Notes: generated by a model from the sequence alone, not told the origin. Positions 1-6,661 are shown, numbered from the stretch's first letter. The stretch is DNA of 8,551 bases from an uncultured Ruminococcus sp. (GCA_910577575.1 CAJTOG010000074.1:1-8551); one strand, 5' to 3'. Numbers and translations: made by a program.

Positions 1-23
1 AACACAAGCATTTTGCTTGTGTT
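1..23 (-). terminator. Hairpin, probable terminator of tRNA-Ser
   Basis: A perfect 10-bp inverted repeat (AACACAAGCA at 1-10 and TGCTTGTGTT at 14-23) closes a 3-nt loop. It lies 7 nt beyond the 3' CCA of the minus-strand tRNA, which is where an intrinsic terminator would sit. The U-tract that minus-strand termination would need falls before position 1 and cannot be seen. On the plus strand the hairpin is followed by ATTTTTA, so it could also, or instead, end a plus-strand gene lying to the left. Confidence 0.6.
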
Positions 24-30
24 ATTTTTA

Positions 31-118
31 TGGCGGAGAGGATGGGATTCGAACCCATGTGGCTTTTGGCCAAACGGTTTTCAAGACCGCCTCGTTATGA
101 CCGCTTCGATACCTCTCC
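31..118 (-). tRNA. tRNA-Ser (anticodon UGA), CCA encoded
   Basis: Read on the minus strand this is a complete 88-nt class II tRNA. The acceptor stem GGAGAGG (5' end at 118) pairs with CCTCTCC, followed by discriminator G and an encoded CCA at 31-33. The T arm is ATGGG-TTCGAAT-CCCAT. The anticodon stem-loop is GCGGT-CTTGAAA-ACCGT, placing anticodon TGA at 81-83 and so decoding UCA and related serine codons. A long variable arm with a TGGC/GCCA stem (60-72) is the hallmark of tRNA-Ser. The D arm has a short TCG/CGA stem. It is transcribed away from pyrH, from the consensus promoter at 169-197. Nothing looks degenerate, so it should be functional. Confidence 0.97.
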
Positions 119-168
119 GCAAATATGTATTCTGCTTTTACAACACATCTGTGTCATTCAGCTTTTAT

Positions 169-197
169 ATTATAACATTGTTTTTCAGATTTGTCAA
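169..197 (-). promoter_or_regulatory. Sigma-A promoter of tRNA-Ser
   Basis: On the minus strand a perfect TTGACA (192-197) is followed after exactly 17 bp by a perfect TATAAT (169-174). Both hexamers match the housekeeping consensus in full, as expected for a stable-RNA promoter. Transcription would start near 162, giving a leader of about 43 nt before the mature tRNA 5' end at 118, to be removed by RNase P. Confidence 0.9.
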
Positions 198-250
198 TAG
201 ATTTTTCTCAAAAATATGTAACAATAAATTTTCAACATTTTTATGCAGTA

Positions 251-285
251 TGACTAAAATTCAAAAAAATGACAAAATTCAAAAA
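251..285 (+). repeat. A-rich direct repeat upstream of the pyrH promoter
   Basis: AAAATTCAAAAA occurs at 256-267 and again at 274-285, each preceded by TGAC (251-254 and 270-273), so two near-identical copies recur at an 18-19 bp period. The second copy ends 6 bp before the -35 box of the pyrH promoter. The position and A-tract content resemble an UP element contacted by the RNA polymerase alpha subunit. A regulator-binding repeat or chance in AT-rich DNA are alternatives. Confidence 0.45.
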
Positions 286-291
286 TTATAC

Positions 292-320
292 TTTACATAT
301 TTGCTTTTTTAGTGTAAAAT
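292..320 (+). promoter_or_regulatory. Sigma-A promoter of pyrH
   Basis: TTTACA (292-297) and TAAAAT (315-320) are separated by the optimal 17 bp; each differs from consensus at one position. The predicted start near 327 leaves a leader of only about 27 nt before the pyrH start codon, too short for a riboswitch or attenuator. It is divergent from the tRNA-Ser promoter and is the only convincing plus-strand promoter seen ahead of the gene cluster. Confidence 0.8.
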
Positions 321-341
321 AAACATAGTAATATTTTTATT

Positions 342-347
342 GAGGTG
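342..347 (+). promoter_or_regulatory. pyrH ribosome binding site
   Basis: GAGGTG sits 6 nt before ATG at 354. It decides the start: the in-frame GTG at 345 lies inside this Shine-Dalgarno sequence and cannot be the initiation codon. Confidence 0.85.
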
Positions 348-353
348 TATAAT

Positions 354-1064
354 ATGAAACCAAAGTATAAAAGAATTTTATTGAAGCTCAGTGGTGAAGC
401 TCTTGCGGGCAATCAGAAAACAGGTCTTAACTATGATGTTATAAATAACATCTGCAAAAGTATCAAAAAAGTTTCTGATGCAGGTGTTCAGATTGCTATA
501 GTTGTCGGAGGAGGAAATTTCTGGCGTGGACGTTCCAGCGAAGCAATGGACAGAACACGTGCTGACCATATCGGTATGCTTGCAACCGCTATGAATGCAC
601 TTGCTGTTGCTGATGTTCTTGAATCATTAGGCTGTGATGTACGTGTACAGACAGCTATAAATATGATGCAGGTAGCTGAACCATATATCCGCAACAGGGC
701 TGTCCGTCATCTTGAAAAAGGCAGAATTGTAATTTTTGGCTGTGGTACAGGTAATCCGTTCTTCTCAACTGATACGGCTGCTTCATTGCGTGCCGTTGAA
801 ATTGAAGCTGATATTTACTTCAAAGCTACTCTCGTTGACGGTGTTTATGATAAAGACCCGCATAAATTCGATGATGCAAAAAAATATGATACTCTCACAT
901 TTACTAAGGTTATGAATGACAACCTCACTGTTATGGACAGTAATGCTGCCGCTATGTGCCGAGATAACAATATGAAAATGCTTGTATTTGATTTAAGTCG
1001 TCCTGACAATATTTATGATGCGGTCATGGGCGAAAATATTGGTACTGTTGTATCAGAAAATTAA
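354..1064 (+). CDS. pyrH: UMP kinase (uridylate kinase)
   Basis: PyrH phosphorylates UMP to UDP with ATP in the cytoplasm, feeding UTP and CTP synthesis. The 236-residue protein is a normal-length member of the bacterial amino-acid-kinase-fold UMP kinases. Visible motifs are the N-terminal phosphate-binding KLSGEAL (11-17), GGGN followed by WRGR (52-60), RADHIGMLAT (69-78), GTGNPFFSTDTAA (131-143, nucleotide-binding core), KATLVDGVYDKDP (157-169) and the C-terminal VMDSNAAAMCRDNN (193-206). ATG 354 is chosen over the in-frame GTG at 345 because that GTG is part of the Shine-Dalgarno sequence. It is first in its transcription unit, 28 nt ahead of frr, the usual partner. In many bacteria rpsB-tsf lie directly upstream; here a divergent tRNA gene takes that place. 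Family UMP kinases are UTP-inhibited; nothing in the sequence shows whether this one is. Confidence 0.97.
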   Translation: MKPKYKRILLKLSGEALAGNQKTGLNYDVINNICKSIKKVSDAGVQIAIVVGGGNFWRGRSSEAMDRTRADHIGMLATAMNALAVADVLESLGCDVRVQTAINMMQVAEPYIRNRAVRHLEKGRIVIFGCGTGNPFFSTDTAASLRAVEIEADIYFKATLVDGVYDKDPHKFDDAKKYDTLTFTKVMNDNLTVMDSNAAAMCRDNNMKMLVFDLSRPDNIYDAVMGENIGTVVSEN

Positions 1065-1092
1065 AATAATCAATGTGAAAGGAATTACTATC

Positions 1093-1647
1093 ATGAAAGA
1101 AACTATCAATCACGCAAAAGAAAAAATGACCAAAAGCCTTGCTGCTCTTGACAAGGAATTTGCAGCAATCCGTGCAGGACGTGCTAACCCCGCTGTTCTG
1201 GACAAAGTTCAGGTTGATTACTATGGTGCACCAACTCCTGTTAACCAGATGGCTGCAATTTCTGTATCAGAAGCAAGAATCCTTGTAATTCAGCCATGGG
1301 ACAAGTCATGTCTGAAACTTATTGAAAAGGCTATTCAGGCATCTGATATTGGTATAAATCCTACAAATGACGGAAACGTTCTCCGTCTTACATTCCCACA
1401 GCTTACAGAAGAAAGACGTAAGGAACTCTGCAAGAGCATCAAGAAACTTGGTGAAGATGCTAAAGTGGCAATACGTTCAATCCGTCGTGATACTATGGAT
1501 AAGCTTAAAGCTATGAAGAAAAATTCTGAAATTACAGAAGATGACCTGAAAGACTGTGAGAAAAAAGTTCAGGACATTACTGACAAATTCTGTGCCGATG
1601 CAGACAAGGCTGTTACAGCCAAGGAAAAGGAAATCATGACAGTTTAA
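1093..1647 (+). CDS. frr: Ribosome recycling factor
   Basis: Frr splits post-termination ribosomes together with EF-G so the subunits can be reused. The protein is 184 residues, essentially the family's standard length of about 185. Family features include the domain I helix with AIRAGRANPAVLDK (25-38), then VDYYGAPTPVNQMA (41-54), the hinge and domain II region, LTFPQLTEERRKEL and the following basic helix ending in IRSIRRD. The C-terminal long helix is rich in Lys and Glu, as expected for the three-helix bundle. The start is ATG 1093, with AAAGGA at 1078-1083, 9 nt upstream. It lies between pyrH (28 nt) and uppS (9 nt) and is surely co-transcribed with them. Many bacteria have PPLTEERR where this one has FPQLTEERR; this is a mild variation in a conserved loop. 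Confidence 0.97.
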   Translation: MKETINHAKEKMTKSLAALDKEFAAIRAGRANPAVLDKVQVDYYGAPTPVNQMAAISVSEARILVIQPWDKSCLKLIEKAIQASDIGINPTNDGNVLRLTFPQLTEERRKELCKSIKKLGEDAKVAIRSIRRDTMDKLKAMKKNSEITEDDLKDCEKKVQDITDKFCADADKAVTAKEKEIMTV

Positions 1648-1656
1648 TGGTGAAAT

Positions 1657-2397
1657 ATGGCTTTATTTGGTAAAAAAGAAACTATTTCTAACGCACTTCC
1701 TGAAAATCTTCCCAAACACGTGGGATTCATAATGGACGGCAACGGCAGATGGGCTAAAAAACGTGGTCTGCCACGTCCATTCGGTCATAAGGAAGGTGCT
1801 AAGAATTTCAAGAAAATCGTCCGCTACTGTAAAGACATAGGATTGCAGAATATATCTTTTTATGCATTCTCAACTGAAAACTGGCAAAGACCCGATGACG
1901 AAATTCATACAATTATGGATTTGTTCCGTGAATATATCGTTGATGTGCGTAACTTTCTCAGCGAAAACACACGTATGATTTTTCTGGGAGACAAATCTGC
2001 ATTTGATGAGGATTTGCAGGAAAAAATGATTAAACTTGAAGAAGATACTGCACATTATACGGAAATGACACTGATGATGGCAGTAAACTACGGAGGACGT
2101 GATGAAATAGCACACGCCGCAAGAATACTCGCAAAAAAAGCAGTAAACGGTGAAATCCATCCGGAAGATATAACTGAACAGTCAATTTCCAATGAACTTT
2201 ATACCAAAGGAATCCCAGATGTTGATTTGGTAATACGTCCGTCAGGAGAATTACGACTGTCAAATTATCTAATATGGCAATGTGCATATGCAGAATATTA
2301 TTTCACGGATATTCTCTGGCCTGATTTCTCCCCTGCTGAACTTGACAAGGCACTTATTGATTTTGATAACCGTCACCGACGTTTCGGGGGTGTTTGA
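1657..2397 (+). CDS. uppS: Undecaprenyl diphosphate synthase (cis-prenyltransferase)
   Basis: UppS condenses farnesyl diphosphate with eight isopentenyl diphosphates in cis to give C55 undecaprenyl diphosphate, the lipid carrier for peptidoglycan and other wall polymers. The 246-residue protein shows the cis-prenyltransferase signatures in order: HVGFIMDGNGRWAKKRG (21-37) with catalytic Asp27, FGHKEGAKN (42-50), FYAFSTENWQRP (68-79), VNYGGRDE (143-150), and RPSGELRLSNYLIWQ (194-208) followed by YAEYYFTDILWPDF. Arg194, Arg200, Ser202 and Glu213, which bind isopentenyl diphosphate and Mg in the family, are all present. The more usual RTSGE or RTGGE is RPSGE here. The Shine-Dalgarno sequence is GGTGA (1649-1653) just ahead of ATG 1657. 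It abuts cdsA with no gap. Its substrates come from the MEP pathway encoded partly by dxr and ispG downstream. Confidence 0.96.
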   Translation: MALFGKKETISNALPENLPKHVGFIMDGNGRWAKKRGLPRPFGHKEGAKNFKKIVRYCKDIGLQNISFYAFSTENWQRPDDEIHTIMDLFREYIVDVRNFLSENTRMIFLGDKSAFDEDLQEKMIKLEEDTAHYTEMTLMMAVNYGGRDEIAHAARILAKKAVNGEIHPEDITEQSISNELYTKGIPDVDLVIRPSGELRLSNYLIWQCAYAEYYFTDILWPDFSPAELDKALIDFDNRHRRFGGV

Positions 2398-3288
2398 ATG
2401 CGTACCCGTCTTATCTCGGCAGCTGTGGGAATAGCAATAATGATAACTATGCTGATTTTCCATAATACAATTTTCCTGCCGATTATGGTTTCGGCAATGA
2501 TTGCAGTAATGCTGTTTGAACTTCTGCGTGCTGTAAAACTGGAAAAATGCATACCTATACTTATTGCATCAGAAATCTGCGGTATTTCTGTACCATTTAT
2601 TTACTGTAATGAATATAGCATTAGTAGAGGTGACGAAAAGACTTTCCTTACTTGGCTGTTTGATTTATTTCCGCATAATACATGGATTTTCGGTATATAT
2701 CTTTTTACTTCGCTTATTATATTTATCTCATGGTTACAAAAACACAAAGAAATACGTTATGAACAGATTTTTTTTGCATTAGCTTCTATGCTACTTGTTC
2801 CACAAGCTATGTCAACCATGATACACATTGAAAAGCGTGGCATTGACCATGGTATATTCCTGCTTGTTATGGGACTTTGCGGTGCATGGATTGCCGACTC
2901 CGGAGCTTATTTTACTGGAATAACTCTCGGAAAGCACAAGCTCTGTCCGGAAATAAGTCCTAAGAAAACTGTTGAAGGTTTCATCGGCGGTATTATTTCA
3001 ACAGCAGTCGTATTTGTCACAGCATTTTTTGTATATAACAGATTCATTGCAGAAAATCCCATGGAACTCGGTACAGCACGTTATATAGCCGTTGCAGTTA
3101 TCGGAATGGTGTGTGCAGTTATCGGAACTGTAGGCGATTTGTCTGCATCTATGATAAAAAGACAGATAGGTTTTAAGGACTACGGCAAAATCATGCCCGG
3201 TCACGGCGGACTTATGGACAGGTTCGACAGTGTACTTTTTGTATTGCCAACTTTCTATGCATTCATATCACTTACAGGAATTATTTAA
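2398..3288 (+). CDS. cdsA: Phosphatidate cytidylyltransferase (CDP-diacylglycerol synthase)
   Basis: CdsA is an integral membrane enzyme that joins CTP and phosphatidic acid to make CDP-diacylglycerol, the branch point for bacterial phospholipids. The 296-residue protein is mostly hydrophobic, with roughly eight membrane segments by eye, starting at about residues 8-22 and 27-42 and ending at about 278-294. The diagnostic signature lies near the C-terminus (251-277): S-x-x-K-R, then KD, then PGHGG and the DRFD metal-binding end. Upstream are WIADSGAYFTG (164-174) and SPKKTVEGFIGG (187-198), both conserved in the family. ATG 2398 follows the uppS TGA with zero spacing, and GGGGGTG (2386-2392) inside the uppS end is its Shine-Dalgarno sequence, so translation is probably coupled. 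uppS-cdsA adjacency is widespread. A terminator-like hairpin begins 7 nt after its stop codon. Confidence 0.96.
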   Translation: MRTRLISAAVGIAIMITMLIFHNTIFLPIMVSAMIAVMLFELLRAVKLEKCIPILIASEICGISVPFIYCNEYSISRGDEKTFLTWLFDLFPHNTWIFGIYLFTSLIIFISWLQKHKEIRYEQIFFALASMLLVPQAMSTMIHIEKRGIDHGIFLLVMGLCGAWIADSGAYFTGITLGKHKLCPEISPKKTVEGFIGGIISTAVVFVTAFFVYNRFIAENPMELGTARYIAVAVIGMVCAVIGTVGDLSASMIKRQIGFKDYGKIMPGHGGLMDRFDSVLFVLPTFYAFISLTGII

Positions 3289-3295
3289 ATCAGAA

Positions 3296-3325
3296 ACAAA
3301 AGGCGACGCAAAAGTTGCCTTTTGT
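3296..3325 (+). terminator. Terminator-like hairpin between cdsA and dxr
   Basis: A 12-bp stem (3296-3307 with 3314-3325, one G-U pair) encloses the 6-nt loop GCAAAA. It starts 7 nt after the cdsA stop codon and is followed by ATTTTAAA, a short and interrupted U-tract. This suggests an intrinsic terminator of moderate strength, or an RNA-processing or 3'-protecting hairpin with read-through into dxr. I saw no convincing promoter in the remaining 69 nt before dxr. Confidence 0.7.
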
Positions 3326-3394
3326 ATTTTAAAGTAAAATATTTCATACAGCTTTCAAAAATACATAATTATCCTTATAAGGAGATATAATATT

Positions 3395-4537
3395 ATGAAA
3401 AAGGTTTCAATTTTAGGCTCAACAGGCTCAATAGGCACTCAGTCACTGGAAGTCTGCGAAAAACACGGTTTTGAAATTACAGCACTTGCCGCACACAGCA
3501 GTATTGATACACTTGAAAATCAGGCAAGAAAATTCAAACCGAAATATGTGGGAATTTACAACGAAAACAAATATTCAGAACTGAAAAAACGTCTTGCCGA
3601 TACAAACATAAAAATTCTTTGCGGTATGGATGGACTCTGCAAAATTGCATCTCTTGAGGAAAATGACATAGTTTTAAATTCAGTTGTCGGCATGGTCGGA
3701 CTTCTCCCCACACTTGTTGCCATTAATTCCGGAAAAGATGTTGCACTCGCAAACAAAGAAACTCTTGTTGCAGGCGGTAAACTTGTTATGTCACTTGCAA
3801 ATAAAAAGAACGTAAATATTTATCCGGTTGACAGTGAACACTCAGCAATATTCCAGTGCTTACAGGGAAACAAGCGTGAACAGCTTAATAAGATTATACT
3901 TACAGCTTCCGGCGGTCCTTTTTATGGATACAACTATGAACAATTAAAGAATGTAACAAAAGCTGACGCACTCTGTCATCCCAACTGGGATATGGGAAAT
4001 AAAATTACTATTGATTCAGCTACACTAATGAATAAAGGTCTTGAATTTATTGAGGCAAAATGGCTTTTCGATTTAAAACCCGAACAAATTGAAATTATTG
4101 TTCACCGTCAGAGCGTTATTCATTCTGCTGTTGAATATAAAGACTTTGCTGTCATTGCACAATTGGGTGTACCTGATATGAAAATTCCTATACAATATGC
4201 ACTTCTTTATCCTGACAGGGTTGAATGTCCCACAAAACAACTTTCGCTTACTGATTATGGTACGCTTACATTTGCAAAGCCTGATTATGAAACCTTTAAG
4301 TGCCTTAGTACTGCAATTGAAGCTATTTCACGTGGAGGAGCATTTCCCTGTCTTATAAATTCAGCTAATGAAGAAGCTGTAAAAGCATTCCTAAATGATG
4401 AAATTGAATTTATACAGATAGGAGAAATAGTCTCATCAGTACTTGAGAAGTTTGAATATTCAAATATATCAGGATATGATGATGTTATAAAAGCAGACAG
4501 AATTGCAAGGGAATTTGTAAAAAATACTATATCTTAA
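3395..4537 (+). CDS. dxr: 1-deoxy-D-xylulose 5-phosphate reductoisomerase
   Basis: Dxr converts DXP to 2-C-methyl-D-erythritol 4-phosphate with NADPH and a divalent metal, the first committed step of the MEP isoprenoid pathway and the target of fosmidomycin. The 380-residue length is typical. The NADPH-binding loop GSTGSIGTQ lies at 8-16, ALANKETLVAGG at 117-128, and the metal site is DSEHSAIFQ (146-154), with Asp146 and Glu148 plus Glu217 in MNKGLEFIEA (212-221). ASGGPF (171-176), HPNWDMGNKITIDSATL (195-211) and SVIHSAVEY (240-248) are also conserved. Active-site loop HPQS is HRQS here. The start ATG 3395 has AAGGAGAT at 3379-3386. It opens the second half of the cluster, 106 nt after cdsA, and is followed 13 nt later by rseP. 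Confidence 0.97.
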   Translation: MKKVSILGSTGSIGTQSLEVCEKHGFEITALAAHSSIDTLENQARKFKPKYVGIYNENKYSELKKRLADTNIKILCGMDGLCKIASLEENDIVLNSVVGMVGLLPTLVAINSGKDVALANKETLVAGGKLVMSLANKKNVNIYPVDSEHSAIFQCLQGNKREQLNKIILTASGGPFYGYNYEQLKNVTKADALCHPNWDMGNKITIDSATLMNKGLEFIEAKWLFDLKPEQIEIIVHRQSVIHSAVEYKDFAVIAQLGVPDMKIPIQYALLYPDRVECPTKQLSLTDYGTLTFAKPDYETFKCLSTAIEAISRGGAFPCLINSANEEAVKAFLNDEIEFIQIGEIVSSVLEKFEYSNISGYDDVIKADRIAREFVKNTIS

Positions 4538-4550
4538 GAAAGGATTTATC

Positions 4551-5606
4551 ATGGGTATAATTTTAGCTTTAGTCATATTTGGACTTATAGTTACAGTTCA
4601 TGAATTTGGCCATTTTATTTGTGCAAAACTAAGCGGAATAAAAGTTCTGGAATTCTCAATAGGAATGGGACCAAAACTGGTACAAAAACAAATCGGCGAA
4701 ACTATATATTCACTCAGAATTTTACCGGTAGGTGGGTTCTGTGCTATGGAAGGCGAGGACAGTTCAGGCGACGACCCCCGAAGTTTCAGAAATGCAAAGC
4801 TCTGGAAAAGAATGATTGTTCTTGCTGCCGGTGCAATAATGAATTTTATTCTCGGCTTTGTCATGGTCTTTATCATGTCATGTATGTTTGAGAATATTCC
4901 CACCACTCAGATTCGTGGATTCAGCGGAGTTCTCAATGATGACGGTACTAAAACCTATTATGCAGAGAGCTATAAAACAGGTCTGCGTCATGATGATATT
5001 ATCTTAAAAATAGACGGAACATCAATATACAGCATACTTGACCTTAATTATATTTTCGCATCATCAAAGACAAATACTCATGATTTGGTTGTAAAGCGTG
5101 ATGGTAAAAAGCTTAAACTGAATGATGTTACTTTCCATGATGAGACAACCGGAGATACTCTCGACTTCGGACTTGTTACAAAGGATAAGAATTTTCTGAC
5201 AGTCATGGACTGTTCCGGTGACATTTTTCTGTCAATGGGTCATATCGTAGGTCTCTCACTTAAACAAATGTTAACAGGAAAACTGAATAAAGAAGAGGTT
5301 TCCGGTCCTGTTGGAGTTGTTACGGCAATCAATGAATCAACTGAACAAGCAGAAAGTACAGGAGATGCAATTTTCAATCTTGTATATATGACTGCCCTGA
5401 TTACTATAAATTTAGGCATCTTTAACCTGCTTCCGATTCCGGGACTTGACGGCGGACGGCTTATTTTCTGCTTCATTGAACTTATCCGCCGTAAACCCGT
5501 AAAGCCTGAACATGAAGGATATGTACATCTTGCCGGAATGGCACTTCTGTTCGGTCTTATGATTTTTGCAACTTTCAATGATGTAATGAGACTTATTCAC
5601 GGATAA
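4551..5606 (+). CDS. rseP: RIP zinc metalloprotease, site-2 protease family
   Basis: This is a membrane-embedded zinc protease that cuts transmembrane substrates such as anti-sigma factors and signal-peptide remnants (RseP in E. coli, RasP in Bacillus). The first membrane segment carries the zinc motif HEFGH at 17-21 with catalytic Glu18. A second hydrophobic stretch lies at about 91-111. One PDZ-like domain follows (about 120-210, with GLRHDDIILKIDG at 144-156). The second catalytic motif NLLPIPGLDGGR (292-303) supplies the zinc ligand Asp300, and a last membrane segment covers about 328-345. At 351 residues with a single PDZ domain it fits the short Gram-positive form, not the two-PDZ E. 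coli form. ATG 4551 follows AAAGGA (4539-4544) by 6 nt. The dxr-rseP-ispG order is common in Clostridia. Its substrate cannot be told from this window. Confidence 0.95.
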   Translation: MGIILALVIFGLIVTVHEFGHFICAKLSGIKVLEFSIGMGPKLVQKQIGETIYSLRILPVGGFCAMEGEDSSGDDPRSFRNAKLWKRMIVLAAGAIMNFILGFVMVFIMSCMFENIPTTQIRGFSGVLNDDGTKTYYAESYKTGLRHDDIILKIDGTSIYSILDLNYIFASSKTNTHDLVVKRDGKKLKLNDVTFHDETTGDTLDFGLVTKDKNFLTVMDCSGDIFLSMGHIVGLSLKQMLTGKLNKEEVSGPVGVVTAINESTEQAESTGDAIFNLVYMTALITINLGIFNLLPIPGLDGGRLIFCFIELIRRKPVKPEHEGYVHLAGMALLFGLMIFATFNDVMRLIHG

Positions 5607-5623
5607 ACAAAAGGAGTAATAAT

Positions 5624-6661
5624 ATGAGAAATATAAAACCTGTAAAAGTCGGGGATTTTATCCTCGACGGCAGACATATATACATACAGTCCATGCTTAA
5701 CATACACTCGGATGATATAGAAGGAAATGTAAAACAAGCTGTTGAACTTGAAAAAGCGGGCTGTGAAATAATCCGTGCCGCTATACCTGACATGAACGCA
5801 GTAAAGCTTATTCCGGCTATTAAAAATGCTGTTAAAATCCCGCTTGTTGCCGATATTCATTTCGATTATAGACTTGCTGTTGAATCCGCAGCAGCAGGAG
5901 TTGATAAAATCCGTATAAATCCTGGAAATATAGGAAGTATGGACAGAATCAAGGCGGTTGTTGATGCTTGTAAGTCAAAGAATATCCCTATAAGAATCGG
6001 AGTAAATTCCGGTTCACTTGAAAAAGAACTGCTTGCAAAATACGGCTCGCCTACTCCTGAAGCACTCGTTGAAAGTGCTATGAATCATGCTGCACTTTTA
6101 GAACGTTTTGATTTTGATAATATTGTTATTTCAATCAAATCATCTGATGTAAAAAAAATGATAGAATCATACAGACTTGTGGCTGAAAAATGCAGTTATC
6201 CTCTCCATTTAGGAGTTACTGAGGCCGGTACCGAACGCATGGGACTTATAAAATCGGCTATTGGTATAGGTTCACTTCTCTGTGACGGAATCGGTGAAAC
6301 AATCCGTGTATCTCTTACTGATGAACCCATAAAGGAAATAACAGCAGCCAAAGATATACTTAAATGCATCAACAAAAGAGGCGGAGTCAAAATAGTATCC
6401 TGCCCGACATGCGGACGCACAAGAATTGACTTGATTGGCACAGCTAAAAAAGTTGAAGAAGCTCTTGCTGATTCTGACAAGGATATAACTGTTGCAGTAA
6501 TGGGCTGCATAGTAAATGGTCCGGGTGAGGCAAGAGAAGCTGACATCGGAATTGCTGGTGGTGAAGGCTGTGCAGTAATTTTCAAGAAAGACGGTACTCA
6601 ACGTAAGATAAAAGAGGAAGATATTGTTTCGGAACTTCTTGCGGAGGTTAACAATTTATGA
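5624..6661 (+). CDS. ispG: 4-hydroxy-3-methylbut-2-enyl diphosphate synthase
   Basis: IspG (GcpE) reductively opens cyclic MEcPP to HMBPP, the penultimate MEP pathway step, using a [4Fe-4S] cluster. The 345-residue protein is the short bacterial two-domain form. The TIM-barrel half contains PLVADIHFDYRLA (73-85), KIRINPGNIG (95-104) and PIRIGVNSGSLEKEL (122-136). The C-terminal cluster domain has Cys260 and Cys263 in CPTCGRTR (260-267), Cys295 in MGCIVNGPGEA (293-303) and Glu302; together these are the family's three cysteine ligands and one glutamate ligand, all intact. ATG 5624 has AAGGAG (5611-5616) 7 nt upstream. The usually well conserved QSMTNT near the N-terminus reads QSMLNI (22-27), and the next strand reads RAAIPDM (51-57) where E. 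coli has RVSVPTM. It overlaps polC by 4 nt (ATGA), implying translational coupling. Confidence 0.97.
   Translation: MRNIKPVKVGDFILDGRHIYIQSMLNIHSDDIEGNVKQAVELEKAGCEIIRAAIPDMNAVKLIPAIKNAVKIPLVADIHFDYRLAVESAAAGVDKIRINPGNIGSMDRIKAVVDACKSKNIPIRIGVNSGSLEKELLAKYGSPTPEALVESAMNHAALLERFDFDNIVISIKSSDVKKMIESYRLVAEKCSYPLHLGVTEAGTERMGLIKSAIGIGSLLCDGIGETIRVSLTDEPIKEITAAKDILKCINKRGGVKIVSCPTCGRTRIDLIGTAKKVEEALADSDKDITVAVMGCIVNGPGEAREADIGIAGGEGCAVIFKKDGTQRKIKEEDIVSELLAEVNNL
6643..6648 (+). promoter_or_regulatory. polC ribosome binding site
   Basis: GGAGGT lies inside the ispG 3' end, 9 nt before ATG 6658 and 12 nt before the tandem ATG at 6661. The spacing favours initiation at 6658. Confidence 0.75.

Noticed and set aside
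201..215. Small inverted repeat ATTTTT-CTC-AAAAAT between the divergent promoters
   Set aside because: It is only six A-T pairs, too weak to be a structured RNA, and would not be in either predicted transcript.
13..312. 99-codon plus-strand reading frame across the tRNA region
   Set aside because: It is the antisense of tRNA-Ser continued into AT-rich intergenic DNA. It has no ribosome binding site, and its first third is simply the translated complement of the tRNA.
345..353. GTG at 345 as the pyrH start
   Set aside because: It lies within the Shine-Dalgarno sequence GAGGTG for ATG 354; the three extra residues do not match the family N-terminus.
321..353. Riboswitch or attenuator ahead of pyrH
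   Set aside because: The predicted leader is about 27 nt, too short for a riboswitch or attenuator fold.
2768..2775. Run of eight T in cdsA, considered as a phase-variation or slippage site
   Set aside because: The frame is intact, the gene is an essential housekeeping gene, and such runs are common in AT-rich genomes.
3341..3391. Possible dxr promoters: CATAAT at 3364-3369, TATAAG at 3376-3381, TATAAT at 3386-3391
   Set aside because: The first has no acceptable -35 at 15-18 bp, and the other two would start transcription inside or after the ribosome binding site.
5240..5578. Minus-strand 112-codon frame opposite rseP, and similar frames opposite the other genes
   Set aside because: They mirror conserved coding sequence. 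None shows a known domain, and overlapping frames of this size are expected by chance.
6151..6158. Run of eight A in ispG, considered as a transcriptional slippage site
   Set aside because: It encodes an ordinary Lys-Lys stretch in frame. No alternative product or downstream out-of-frame extension is visible.
6196..6601. Minus-strand frames of 129 and 109 codons opposite ispG
   Set aside because: They are shadows of a highly conserved gene, with no recognisable motifs and no ribosome binding site that I could see.
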